From: Faecalicatena sp. Marseille-Q4148
GTDB lineage: Bacteria > Bacillota > Clostridia > Lachnospirales > Lachnospiraceae
Reading direction: 5' to 3'
Assembly: GCA_018228665.1 (NCBI GenBank)
Contig: CP073692.1
Location: 62,001-126,000 of the forward strand
DNA: 64,000 nt
The stretch's first letter is position 1, and every line of letters starts with the position of its first letter. Both the position numbers and the translations under genes were made by a program. The notes under the pieces were generated by a model that did no database searches, was not told the origin of the DNA, and saw only the letters and a list, made by a program, of their open reading frames with translations. Below are positions 52,267 through 60,095 of the stretch, piece after piece.

Positions 52267-52308
52267 GATTCTGCTCCTTTTTTCACAATTTGTTGTAATA
52301 GTTTTATT

Positions 52309-53118
52309 TTAACCTTTTAAGCCGTGCAAAGCAACGCCTGCTTCGAATTTTGACTGCAGGAAGAGATAGAAAATAAACGGCGGAAGAAAGGTTACGGCAG
52401 AGCAGGCCATTGTCAGACCTACATCCACATCATACTGTGTCTTCATGGAAGTCAGCGCCAGAGGCAGTGTACGCATGGCGTCTTTTGTTGTAATGATCAG
52501 CGGCCATGTGAAGTTATTCCATGCACCGATAAAAGTGAAGATTGCCAGCGTCAGCATAGCTGATTTCACAAGAGGGAGAATCACAGTATATAAGATTTTA
52601 AAGTTGCCCGCACCGTCAATTCTGGCAGATTCAATCAGCTCATTCGGAATTGACAGCATTGCCTGCCGCATAATAAATACTCCAAATGCAGTAGGAAGCG
52701 GCAGAATCAGAGCTTTAAATGTATTTGCCCATCCGAGTCCACGCACGATCAGATAGAGCGGAACGAGGATGACTTCAGACGGAACAAGCATTGTCAGGAT
52801 CAAAAGAAGGAAAATCTTATCGCTTCCTTTGAATTTTAATTTTGCAAATGCATAACCAGCGGTACAGCTTGTGAACAGAGTAAGTGCCACACCTGCTGCA
52901 GCAACAATAATGCTGTTGACAAAATAGCGAAGGAAAGAAGGTGTGGAAAAAATCTTCTGATAATGTTCAAATGTAATATTTGAGAGCGAAAAGCTGAAAT
53001 CATATGCATTTAATGTACTTTTCAGTGACATCAGTATCATGTACAGGAAAGGCAGGATACAAAGAAGTGTCACGAAAATCAAAATGAGACTGCCGATCAG
53101 CCGGCCTAATTTCTTCAT
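52309..53118 (-). CDS. Carbohydrate-type ABC transporter permease (MalG family)
   Basis: 269 residues, six helices. The EAA motif region (IPNELIESARIDGAGNFKILY TVILPL, read as EAA-like ESARIDGAG) is clear. I chose ATG 53118, which follows AAGGAGG by 7 nt. It is 12 bp downstream of the other permease and upstream of the methyltransferase. The ATPase is not in the window and may be shared with other importers. Confidence 0.88.
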   Translation of the reverse strand: MKKLGRLIGSLILIFVTLLCILPFLYMILMSLKSTLNAYDFSFSLSNITFEHYQKIFSTPSFLRYFVNSIIVAAAGVALTLFTSCTAGYAFAKLKFKGSDKIFLLLILTMLVPSEVILVPLYLIVRGLGWANTFKALILPLPTAFGVFIMRQAMLSIPNELIESARIDGAGNFKILYTVILPLVKSAMLTLAIFTFIGAWNNFTWPLIITTKDAMRTLPLALTSMKTQYDVDVGLTMACSAVTFLPPFIFYLFLQSKFEAGVALHGLKG

Positions 53119-53130
53119 GTACAAACCTCC

Positions 53131-54021
53131 TTAAATCTCTGATGCATCACGGCGCATATAACGCTGCTGCACCAGAACGATACACAATACGATTAACATT
53201 AAGACATTGGAAACAGTCATGGCATAACCTGCTTTTGCACTCTTGAAAGTGAGCTGGTATGCGTACATTACAAGTGTTGTGGTGGACATAGACGGTCCGC
53301 CGCCGGTCATAGTATAGGCAAGATCGAATGTTTGCATAGAGCTTACAAGTGCAAGGAACGTATTCAGGATAATGGTTGGCTTCATCATTGGAAGCGTGAT
53401 CTTCGTAAAGAGCTGGCGGGTATTTGCGCCATCCACTTTCGCTGCCTCATAGTAAGTGTCGGAAATGGACATGAGGGAGGAAAGGGCAATGATCATATAA
53501 TAGCCGAGACTTTTCCAGACGATTATCATTGATAGTGTGACAATTGCCGCCTTACTGCTTCCGAGCAGCATAGAAGGATCAATGCCAAAAATGCCGAACA
53601 CAGCCTGAACAGCCGGAGTACGGCTGTTCAGGATCGCTTTCCAGATTGTACCGACAACGGCGCTGGAAGACAGAACCGGAATAAACAGCGCTGCTTTTGC
53701 GATCTTTGCAATGATCGAATTTTTCATGGAAGCGATCAATGCTGCAAGAAGCGTGGAGAGCAGTACTTGAAGCGGTACGGTCATAACTGCGATCTTTAAT
53801 GTATTCATAATTGCAAGATGAAGTTTTTTGTCACGCAAAAGTTTCTCGTAATTGAATAGTCCATTGAATTCTGCCGGAATGAGGATGTTGTATCTTGTGA
53901 AACTAAAGATGACAGCAACAATGAGAGAGCAGAAGACAAAGGTAAAGAGAATCAATGAAATCGGTGTAATATAAGCATATGGAGCTAACTTAGATAAAAA
54001 ACCGGATTTCTTTTTCTTCAT
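53131..54021 (-). CDS. Carbohydrate-type ABC transporter permease (MalF family)
   Basis: 296 residues, six helices, EAA-like DTYYEAAKVDGANTRQLF. The usual start MKKKKSGFLSKLAPYAYITP begins at ATG 54021, after AGGTGCATCCT. The frame extends 26 codons further but those overlap the upstream gene. Thirteen bases separate it from the binding-protein stop. It forms the membrane channel with the MalG-type protein. Confidence 0.88.
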   Translation of the reverse strand: MKKKKSGFLSKLAPYAYITPISLILFTFVFCSLIVAVIFSFTRYNILIPAEFNGLFNYEKLLRDKKLHLAIMNTLKIAVMTVPLQVLLSTLLAALIASMKNSIIAKIAKAALFIPVLSSSAVVGTIWKAILNSRTPAVQAVFGIFGIDPSMLLGSSKAAIVTLSMIIVWKSLGYYMIIALSSLMSISDTYYEAAKVDGANTRQLFTKITLPMMKPTIILNTFLALVSSMQTFDLAYTMTGGGPSMSTTTLVMYAYQLTFKSAKAGYAMTVSNVLMLIVLCIVLVQQRYMRRDASEI

Positions 54022-54034
54022 AGGATGCACCTGT

Positions 54035-55351
54035 TTATTCTTCATTTTCGGCCCAATACTCAGCCAGTGTATCATCTGCAAATTCCGCAGATTCATCAAG
54101 TGCTTCTTTTACGTCCTGTTTTCCTTCCATGACGGACTGGATGTGGGCAGCAAGGTTTTCCAGAATTTCACTTCCGCAAGGACCTACCTGGAGCGGACGC
54201 CATTTGTCAACGTCTTCTGTTACGATGCGTTCCATCTTTGGATCACCTACATATTCTTCAGAAACAGTCAGAGCTGCACCCGGAGCAATCTTATGGTATT
54301 CTGTCATAAATTCAGAACCGCAGATGTATCTGATGAGTTCCATAGCAAGTTCAGGTTCTTCACAGGTAGACATAATAGATAAAGAGTCGGCAGCGCCAAA
54401 TGTACCGTAATCTTTATTTTTCAGAGAAGTAACATAGTTCCAGTTCAGATCCGGATAAGTCTCTGCAAATAATGTTTCCTGCTGAGCAGAAGATCTTGTT
54501 ACGCCAAATGCAGCTTTTCCAGCGCCAAAGATTGTAGAGAAAGCGTCTTCAGCAGGGAGAGAAAGTGTATTTTCAGGCATATAATCTTTCAGGCTCTTGA
54601 AGAATTCGAGTGCTTCGACACCGGCTTCATTGTTAAATTTTACTGTTTTAAGATCATCATTATAGATGTCTCCGCCGGCCTGCCATAAGAGGCTGTAGAA
54701 GTAGGAGTTCAGGATATAAAGGTTGCTCATACCACCGTTGTTCAGACCAACTGCATAACCGTACTGGTCGATATTGCCGTCTCCGTCAGTATCTTTTGTT
54801 GCTTTTTCACAGATGCGTTTAAAATCTTCCCAGGTTTCCGGAGGTGTCTCGCCGAGTTCGTTGAGAATATCTTCATTATAATAAAGAACAAACGGAACAC
54901 CGGTTACGATTGGCATACCGTATTGTCCGCCCATCATTTCTCCGCGGTCAAGATATTTGAATTCCTTGCGGTCTTCTTCTGTCAGAAGATCTGTCATATC
55001 CATAACAACACCGGAAGAAATGTATGTTGGGTACATCTCTGCATACATATATCCGATATCCGGGCACTCGCCGTTGCTGATACCGGTAGACCATTTTTCC
55101 TGATAGTTTTCCCACGGAATCAGCTCGATTTCTAAATCGACATTTTTTTCTTTCTTAAAATCAGCCAGAAGCTTATCAAAGTTTCCTTTTGTGTCGTCAT
55201 CAAGCGGTGGACACCACATGGTAAGTGTTGTTTTACCGTCTTTGTCGCTGCTTCCTTTGTTTTCTTTTTTTGCATCACTGTTTCCGCAGCCTGCCAGCAT
55301 ACCGGCAGCCATAGATACACAGAGCAATGCACTGATTAGTTTCTTTTTCAT
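54035..55351 (-). CDS. Extracellular solute-binding lipoprotein (family 1)
   Basis: 438 residues. A lipoprotein signal peptide ends in LAGCGN (lipidated Cys at about residue 22). The mature protein is a typical type 1 sugar-like binding protein (TTLTMWCPPLDDDTKGNFDKLLADFKKE). I chose ATG 55351 because of AAGGAGGAAACAT; an upstream extension would run through the promoter. The sugar-like class suggests a carbohydrate or glycoside, but the operon also encodes a methyltransferase, so a methylated ligand is a possibility. The promoter is at 55419-55447. Confidence 0.88.
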   Translation of the reverse strand: MKKKLISALLCVSMAAGMLAGCGNSDAKKENKGSSDKDGKTTLTMWCPPLDDDTKGNFDKLLADFKKEKNVDLEIELIPWENYQEKWSTGISNGECPDIGYMYAEMYPTYISSGVVMDMTDLLTEEDRKEFKYLDRGEMMGGQYGMPIVTGVPFVLYYNEDILNELGETPPETWEDFKRICEKATKDTDGDGNIDQYGYAVGLNNGGMSNLYILNSYFYSLLWQAGGDIYNDDLKTVKFNNEAGVEALEFFKSLKDYMPENTLSLPAEDAFSTIFGAGKAAFGVTRSSAQQETLFAETYPDLNWNYVTSLKNKDYGTFGAADSLSIMSTCEEPELAMELIRYICGSEFMTEYHKIAPGAALTVSEEYVGDPKMERIVTEDVDKWRPLQVGPCGSEILENLAAHIQSVMEGKQDVKEALDESAEFADDTLAEYWAENEE

Positions 55352-55383
55352 ATGTTTCCTCCTTAAAATATAGAAAGTGCTGT

Positions 55384-55412
55384 AATTGAATTGTTTGAAG
55401 ACAAGTTCAATT
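55384..55412. promoter_or_regulatory. Inverted repeat at the start of the importer transcript
   Basis: Arms AATTGAA (55384-55390) and TTCAATT (55406-55412), 15 bases apart, located at the predicted transcription start of the solute-binding-protein gene. A candidate operator. Confidence 0.4.
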
Positions 55413-55418
55413 AAATTA

Positions 55419-55447
55419 ATTATATAATCTATGACAATAGAATGGAA
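55419..55447 (-). promoter_or_regulatory. Sigma-A promoter of the importer-methyltransferase operon
   Basis: Minus strand TTCCAT (55442-55447), 17 bp, TATAAT (55419-55424). Confidence 0.55.
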
Positions 55448-55475
55448 ATAGAAATAAACTATAAAAAGCATATAA

Positions 55476-55514
55476 TATAGATAAAATCTATAAGGTGAAA
55501 TGAAAGCGCTGATC
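55476..55514. promoter_or_regulatory. Inverted repeat and cre-like site between divergent operons
   Basis: TATAGAT-AAA-ATCTATA (55476-55492) is a perfect 7-bp dyad. TGAAAGCGCTGATC (55501-55514) matches 12 of 14 positions of the CcpA cre consensus. Both lie between the importer promoter and the cbi promoter. Confidence 0.35.
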
Positions 55515-55570
55515 CGGGAAAGGAAGATAGATTTTTTATAAAAACATCCGGGAAAAGGGTTCTGCCAGAA

Positions 55571-55599
55571 TTGACAGATGCTTTCAGAATGGTTAAGAT
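55571..55599 (+). promoter_or_regulatory. Sigma-A promoter of the cobalamin operon
   Basis: TTGACA (55571-55576), 17 bp, TAAGAT (55594-55599). No cobalamin riboswitch is recognisable between the divergent genes. Confidence 0.6.
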
Positions 55600-55631
55600 A
55601 TCATAGTATAGAGAAAGACGAGGAAATGCGG

Positions 55632-56753
55632 ATGGCAGAGCAAAGAAAAGGATTATCAGGATATACGACCGGAACATGTGCACAGGCGGCGGCGAAGGCG
55701 GCAGCAGTCTGTCTTTTGACAGGTAGGAAAGAAGAGAAGGTTACCGTAAAGCTTCCGGGTGGACAATGCATAACGCTTCAGCCGGAATTGTGGGAAACAG
55801 AACCGGATCTGGTGCGCTGTGCTGTCAAAAAATACAGTGGAGATGATCCGGATGTGACGAACGGCGTATATGTCTATGCAAGTGTGAGCCGGACAGAAAC
55901 AGAAGGGATTCTTCTGGATGGCGGTGTTGGCGTCGGGCGTGTGACAAAGCCAGGGCTTGATCAGCCGGTAGGAGCTGCAGCGATCAACCGCATTCCGCGG
56001 AAGATGATCTGCCAGACGGCAGAGGAAGTGCTGGAAGCAAGTGGAATGCCGGGAGGACTTCAAATCATTATTTCCATTCCGGACGGTGTGAAACTGGCAG
56101 CAAAGACATTTAATCCCAGGCTTGGAATTGAGGGAGGAATTTCGGTTCTTGGGACAACAGGAATTGTGGAGCCGATGAGCGAGAAAGCGCTGATTGATAC
56201 GATACAGGTAGAAATCAATGTAAAACGGGCAGAAGGAAGAGCGTGGCTGATTGCGGCTCCGGGAAATTATGGGCTTGATTTCCTGAAAGAAACTTATGGG
56301 ATTCCTGCTGAAATTGCTGTAAAATGCAGCAACTATGTCGGAGAAACCATTGATATGGCAGTTGAGTCCGGGGCAAAAGGACTTGTATTTGCAGCTCACA
56401 TCGGGAAATTCATCAAAGTGGCGGCAGGGATTATGAATACACATTCCAGATATGGAGACGCAAGAATGGAAGTGGCAGCAAGTGCAATGCTCAGAGCAGG
56501 TCTGCCGGCACAAATGGCGCGAGCAGCATTAGACTGCGGAACAACAGACGAAATGCTGTCATTAATGAAAGATGAGGAAAGAAATAAGTTTCTGGAAGCG
56601 CTGTTAGATCGGATTCAATTTTATTTACAGAATCGTGCAGGGGAGATGAAATGCGGTGCAGTTATATTTTCCAATCAGTCAGGAATGTTGGGAATGACAA
56701 AGAATGCAGATGCATTACTTCAGAAAGCTTCTAAAGAACTTGTAGAACAGTAA
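55632..56753 (+). CDS. cbiD: Cobalt-precorrin-5B C1-methyltransferase
   Basis: 373-residue CbiD of the anaerobic cobalamin pathway, which methylates C1. The signature YTTGTCAQAAAKAAA is at residues 10-24, and later GNYGLDFLKETYG and GHIGKFIKVAAG-like sequence (AAHIGKFIKVAAG) are conserved. I chose ATG 55632, which has GAGGAA six bases upstream; ATG 55626 is too close to that site and ATG 55578 lies before the likely transcription start. First gene of an uninterrupted eight-gene run. Confidence 0.92.
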   Translation: MAEQRKGLSGYTTGTCAQAAAKAAAVCLLTGRKEEKVTVKLPGGQCITLQPELWETEPDLVRCAVKKYSGDDPDVTNGVYVYASVSRTETEGILLDGGVGVGRVTKPGLDQPVGAAAINRIPRKMICQTAEEVLEASGMPGGLQIIISIPDGVKLAAKTFNPRLGIEGGISVLGTTGIVEPMSEKALIDTIQVEINVKRAEGRAWLIAAPGNYGLDFLKETYGIPAEIAVKCSNYVGETIDMAVESGAKGLVFAAHIGKFIKVAAGIMNTHSRYGDARMEVAASAMLRAGLPAQMARAALDCGTTDEMLSLMKDEERNKFLEALLDRIQFYLQNRAGEMKCGAVIFSNQSGMLGMTKNADALLQKASKELVEQ

Positions 56754-56780
56754 AAGCAATAGAAAGAATCGAGGACGAGA

Positions 56781-57479
56781 ATGAATCAGACAGGAAAACT
56801 ATTTGGGGTAGGAGTTGGTCCGGGAGATCCGGAACTGATGACGTTAAAGGCGGTACGGCTGATCCGCGAGTGCGACATTGTATTTGTGCCGGGGAAAGTG
56901 CCGGAAGAAACGGTCGCTTATCAGATTGCAGTGCAGGCAGTACCGGAAATCTGCGGGAAGAAATTAGTAGGAATCCATATGCCGATGACAAAGGATCAGG
57001 AACTGCTTCGCAAAAGCCATGAAGAGGCAGTGGCAACGACAGCCGGATATTTGGAAGCAGGCTGTAACTGCGTTTTTTTGACATTAGGAGATCCATGTAT
57101 TTATTCTACTTATATTTATGTTCACAAACAATTGTCAAAACAGGGGTATCGGACAGAAATCGTCAGTGGAATTCCTTCATTTTTAGCAGTGTCAGCAAAG
57201 TTAAATGAAGGACTTGTAGAGGGAGCACAGATGCTTCATGTAATTCCGGCAACGTATCAGGTTGAGGAAGGAATGGATCTGCCGGGAACGAAAGTGTTTA
57301 TGAAAAGCGGAAAAGCGCTTGGAAAAGTAAAAGCAGCTATGCAGAAAGCGGATCTTGACGGGAAGATGATTGAACGGTGCGGGATGCCGGGAGAACAGAT
57401 TTATAACTCGGTTGAACAATTTCCGGATGAAGCAGGATATTATTCTCTTGTTATTGCAAAGGAAAAGGAGGGCATGTAG
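56781..57479 (+). CDS. cbiL: Precorrin-2 C20-methyltransferase
   Basis: 232-residue SAM-dependent tetrapyrrole methylase (CobI/CbiL). GVGVGPGDPELMTLKAVRLI at the N-terminus and TLGDPCIYSTYIYVHKQL are family signatures. It adds the methyl group at C20 of cobalt-factor II. It starts 27 bp after cbiD and ends where cbiF begins. Confidence 0.9.
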   Translation: MNQTGKLFGVGVGPGDPELMTLKAVRLIRECDIVFVPGKVPEETVAYQIAVQAVPEICGKKLVGIHMPMTKDQELLRKSHEEAVATTAGYLEAGCNCVFLTLGDPCIYSTYIYVHKQLSKQGYRTEIVSGIPSFLAVSAKLNEGLVEGAQMLHVIPATYQVEEGMDLPGTKVFMKSGKALGKVKAAMQKADLDGKMIERCGMPGEQIYNSVEQFPDEAGYYSLVIAKEKEGM

Positions 57480-58238
57480 ATGATTTATTTTGTTGGAGCC
57501 GGAAGTGGTGCAGAAGATTTGATTACCGTACGTGGACAGCGTTTGCTTCAGCAGGCAGATGTGATTATCTATGCAGGTTCGCTTGTAAATCCTGAGCTTC
57601 TAAAAGAGAGAAAAGAGTCTTGCGCTATTTACAACAGCGCCAAAATGACATTGGAAGAAGTCATTGCAGTCATGGTCAGAGCAGAAAAGGCGGGACAGAT
57701 GACCGTGCGGCTTCATACAGGAGATCCTTGTCTTTATGGTGCGATCAGAGAACAGATGGATATTCTGACAGAGCAGGGGATTGCCTATGAATCCTGTCCG
57801 GGAGTCAGCTCTTTTTGCGGGGCGGCATCAGCGCTTGATCTGGAATATACATTGCCTGAGATTTCTCAGAGTGTAGTGATTACAAGGATGGCAGGGCGTA
57901 CACCGGTGCCGGAGCGGGAAAGTATTAGGGCATTTGCGGCGCATCAGGCTACGATGGTCATTTTTCTAAGTACAGGAATGCTGAAACAGTTGTCAGAAGA
58001 ACTGATTGCCGGTGGGTATGAAGCAGAGACGCCGGCAGCTATCGTATATAAAGCAACATGGCCGGAAGAAAAGAAATTTATCTGTACAGTGGGAACATTA
58101 GCAGAGACTGCAAAACGGGAAGGAATTACGAAGACCGCGTTGATTCTTGTCGGCAATGTCATTGGATGTCAGACTTATGAGAGATCAAAACTGTATGATC
58201 CTACCTTCACCACAGAATTCCGGGAGGCGTCCAGATGA
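57480..58238 (+). CDS. cbiF: Precorrin-4/cobalt-precorrin-4 C11-methyltransferase
   Basis: 252-residue tetrapyrrole methylase. MIYFVGAGSGAEDLITVRGQ and RLHTGDPCLYGAIREQM identify the CbiF/CobM type, as does LDLEYTLPEISQSVV. Its ATG directly follows the cbiL stop, with AAGGAGGGC 8 nt upstream. It overlaps cbiG by four bases. Confidence 0.92.
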   Translation: MIYFVGAGSGAEDLITVRGQRLLQQADVIIYAGSLVNPELLKERKESCAIYNSAKMTLEEVIAVMVRAEKAGQMTVRLHTGDPCLYGAIREQMDILTEQGIAYESCPGVSSFCGAASALDLEYTLPEISQSVVITRMAGRTPVPERESIRAFAAHQATMVIFLSTGMLKQLSEELIAGGYEAETPAAIVYKATWPEEKKFICTVGTLAETAKREGITKTALILVGNVIGCQTYERSKLYDPTFTTEFREASR

Positions 58239-59371
58239 GATATGTGCAGAGGGGAACAGTTATTTTTGCGTTTACCGCAAAGGGCTGTGAACTGGCAGGG
58301 AAGATAAAGGACAAGCTTTTGAAACAAAGAGAGCAGGAGCGGTCAGAAGGTGCAATCGAACTTTGGATCACAGAAAAACTGGCAGAACGGGTTTTGGAAG
58401 GCTCCATGCTTCAGCAGAAAGACGCAGAGAGTGGAATGGTTATTTGCAAAGAACCGTTGTCAAAATGGCTTGCAAAGAATTGGAATGATTATGAAAGAAT
58501 GATTTTTGTTTCTGCAACGGGGATTGCGGTGCGGATGATCGCACCGTTTCTGAAAGATAAGCGAACCGATCCGGCAGTGGTTGTGCTGGATGAGTGCGGA
58601 ACGTATTCTATTTCACTTGTGTCCGGGCATCTGGGTGGTGCCAATGAGCTTGCGGCATTTCTGGCAGAGGCTGTCGGTGCGATTCCGGTCATTACAACAG
58701 CGACAGATGTGGAACAGCAATTCGCGGTGGACCTCTTTGCTAAGAAAAATGGTTTGAAAATAATGGATTTGTCACTTGCAAAAGAAGTGACTGCGGAACT
58801 GCTTCACGGCGGTAAGATTGGATTTTATTCGGAGAAACCGATCGAAGGGAAGCTTCCAAAGGGGCTTGTCCGGGTGGAAGACCGGGAAGAACTAAAAGCA
58901 TTTTCTTATGGAATTGAAATCAGTGCAGAGCGGAAGAAAAAATCATGGGATTCCTGCAGTGTATTGCAGCTTTTGCCGAGGGATCTTGTGCTTGGAATTG
59001 GCTGCCGCAAAGGAATGACAGCAGAAGCACTTCTTGCTGCAGCTAAAACTGCAGAACAGTCTGGTATCTTTTCCATTGCGGAGATTGGGATGATCGCCAG
59101 CATTGATTTGAAAGCAAAGGAGCAGGGAATTCTGGAATTAGCGGCGCTCTGGCAAGTACCTTTTTTGACGTTTTCAGCAGAAGAACTTAGTCAGGTCACA
59201 GAAGTCAGCAAAGAATCTGAGTTTGTTCAGAACATTGCGGGAGTGGGAAATGTCTGTGAGCGGGCAGCCATTCTCGGAGCGCAGGTAAGAACGGCAGAAA
59301 TTAAGAAACAAAAGTATTGCGGAATCACTTTCGCAGCTGCGAGAAAGAAAGGGAGTATTCGGTTTGAATAA
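58235..59371 (+). CDS. cbiG: Cobalt-precorrin-5A hydrolase
   Basis: 378-residue CbiG, which opens the delta-lactone of cobalt-precorrin-5A and releases acetaldehyde. The N-terminal part, the central domain (GGANELAAFLAEAVGAIPVITTATD) and the C-terminal domain (LGIGCRKGMTAEALLAAAK) are all present. The ATG overlaps the cbiF stop (ATGA). Its last 8 bp overlap the next gene. Confidence 0.9.
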   Translation: MRYVQRGTVIFAFTAKGCELAGKIKDKLLKQREQERSEGAIELWITEKLAERVLEGSMLQQKDAESGMVICKEPLSKWLAKNWNDYERMIFVSATGIAVRMIAPFLKDKRTDPAVVVLDECGTYSISLVSGHLGGANELAAFLAEAVGAIPVITTATDVEQQFAVDLFAKKNGLKIMDLSLAKEVTAELLHGGKIGFYSEKPIEGKLPKGLVRVEDREELKAFSYGIEISAERKKKSWDSCSVLQLLPRDLVLGIGCRKGMTAEALLAAAKTAEQSGIFSIAEIGMIASIDLKAKEQGILELAALWQVPFLTFSAEELSQVTEVSKESEFVQNIAGVGNVCERAAILGAQVRTAEIKKQKYCGITFAAARKKGSIRFE

Positions 59372-60095
59372 ATTATATGTAGTAGGGATTGGTCCGGGCG
59401 CTTATGAAGATATGACGATCCGGGCGGCAAAGGTATTAGAACAGTGTGACGTGATCATCGGTTATACGGTTTATGTGGATCTGGTACGTCAGCATTTTGC
59501 AGATAAAAAATTTCTGACCACACCGATGAAACAGGAGATTGAGCGCTGTGAAATGGCATTTTCTGAGGCGGAAGCCGGACATACAACGGCAATGATCTGC
59601 AGCGGAGATGCAGGGGTATACGGAATGGCAGGGTTAATCTTAGGCATGCAGGAAGAACACCCGTCTGTTGTGGTGGAGGTGATTCCCGGAGTGACAGCAG
59701 CTCTTTCCGGTGCCGCTGTTCTTGGAGCACCTTTGATCCATGATTTCGCCTTGATCAGCCTGAGTGATCTGATGACGCCGTGGGAATTGATTGAAAAAAG
59801 GATTCTGCATGCAGGAAAGGCAGATTTGGGAATCTGTCTCTATAATCCATCCAGCAGAAAGCGCAGTGATTATCTGAAGAAGGCGTGTGAAATCCTGTTA
59901 ACCTGTAAAGCGAAAGAGACGGTCTGCGGGATTGTGAGAAATATTGGCAGAGAAGGAGAATCCTATCAGATCTGCAGTCTTCAGGAATTGAAAGAAATAC
60001 AGACAGATATGTTTACGACCGTTTTTATTGGAAATAGTCAGACAAAGCAGATCAATGGACATATGGTTACCCCAAGAGGATATCGCAATGAGTAG
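59364..60095 (+). CDS. cbiH: Precorrin-3B C17-methyltransferase
   Basis: 243-residue tetrapyrrole methylase of the CobJ/CbiH type: LYVVGIGPGAYEDMTIRA, then SGDAGVYGMAGLILGM and VIPGVTAALSGAAVLGAPL, HDFALISLSDLMTPW. It methylates C17 with ring contraction. TTG 59364 is the start because AAAGGGAG lies about 9 nt upstream and no later ATG keeps the N-terminus. It overlaps the next gene by 8 bp. Confidence 0.9.
   Translation: MNKLYVVGIGPGAYEDMTIRAAKVLEQCDVIIGYTVYVDLVRQHFADKKFLTTPMKQEIERCEMAFSEAEAGHTTAMICSGDAGVYGMAGLILGMQEEHPSVVVEVIPGVTAALSGAAVLGAPLIHDFALISLSDLMTPWELIEKRILHAGKADLGICLYNPSSRKRSDYLKKACEILLTCKAKETVCGIVRNIGREGESYQICSLQELKEIQTDMFTTVFIGNSQTKQINGHMVTPRGYRNE

Noticed and set aside
55352..55631. 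Cobalamin riboswitch before cbiD
   Set aside because: The B12 box and the expected long structured leader are not found; the start lies only about 26 bp after the predicted transcription start.
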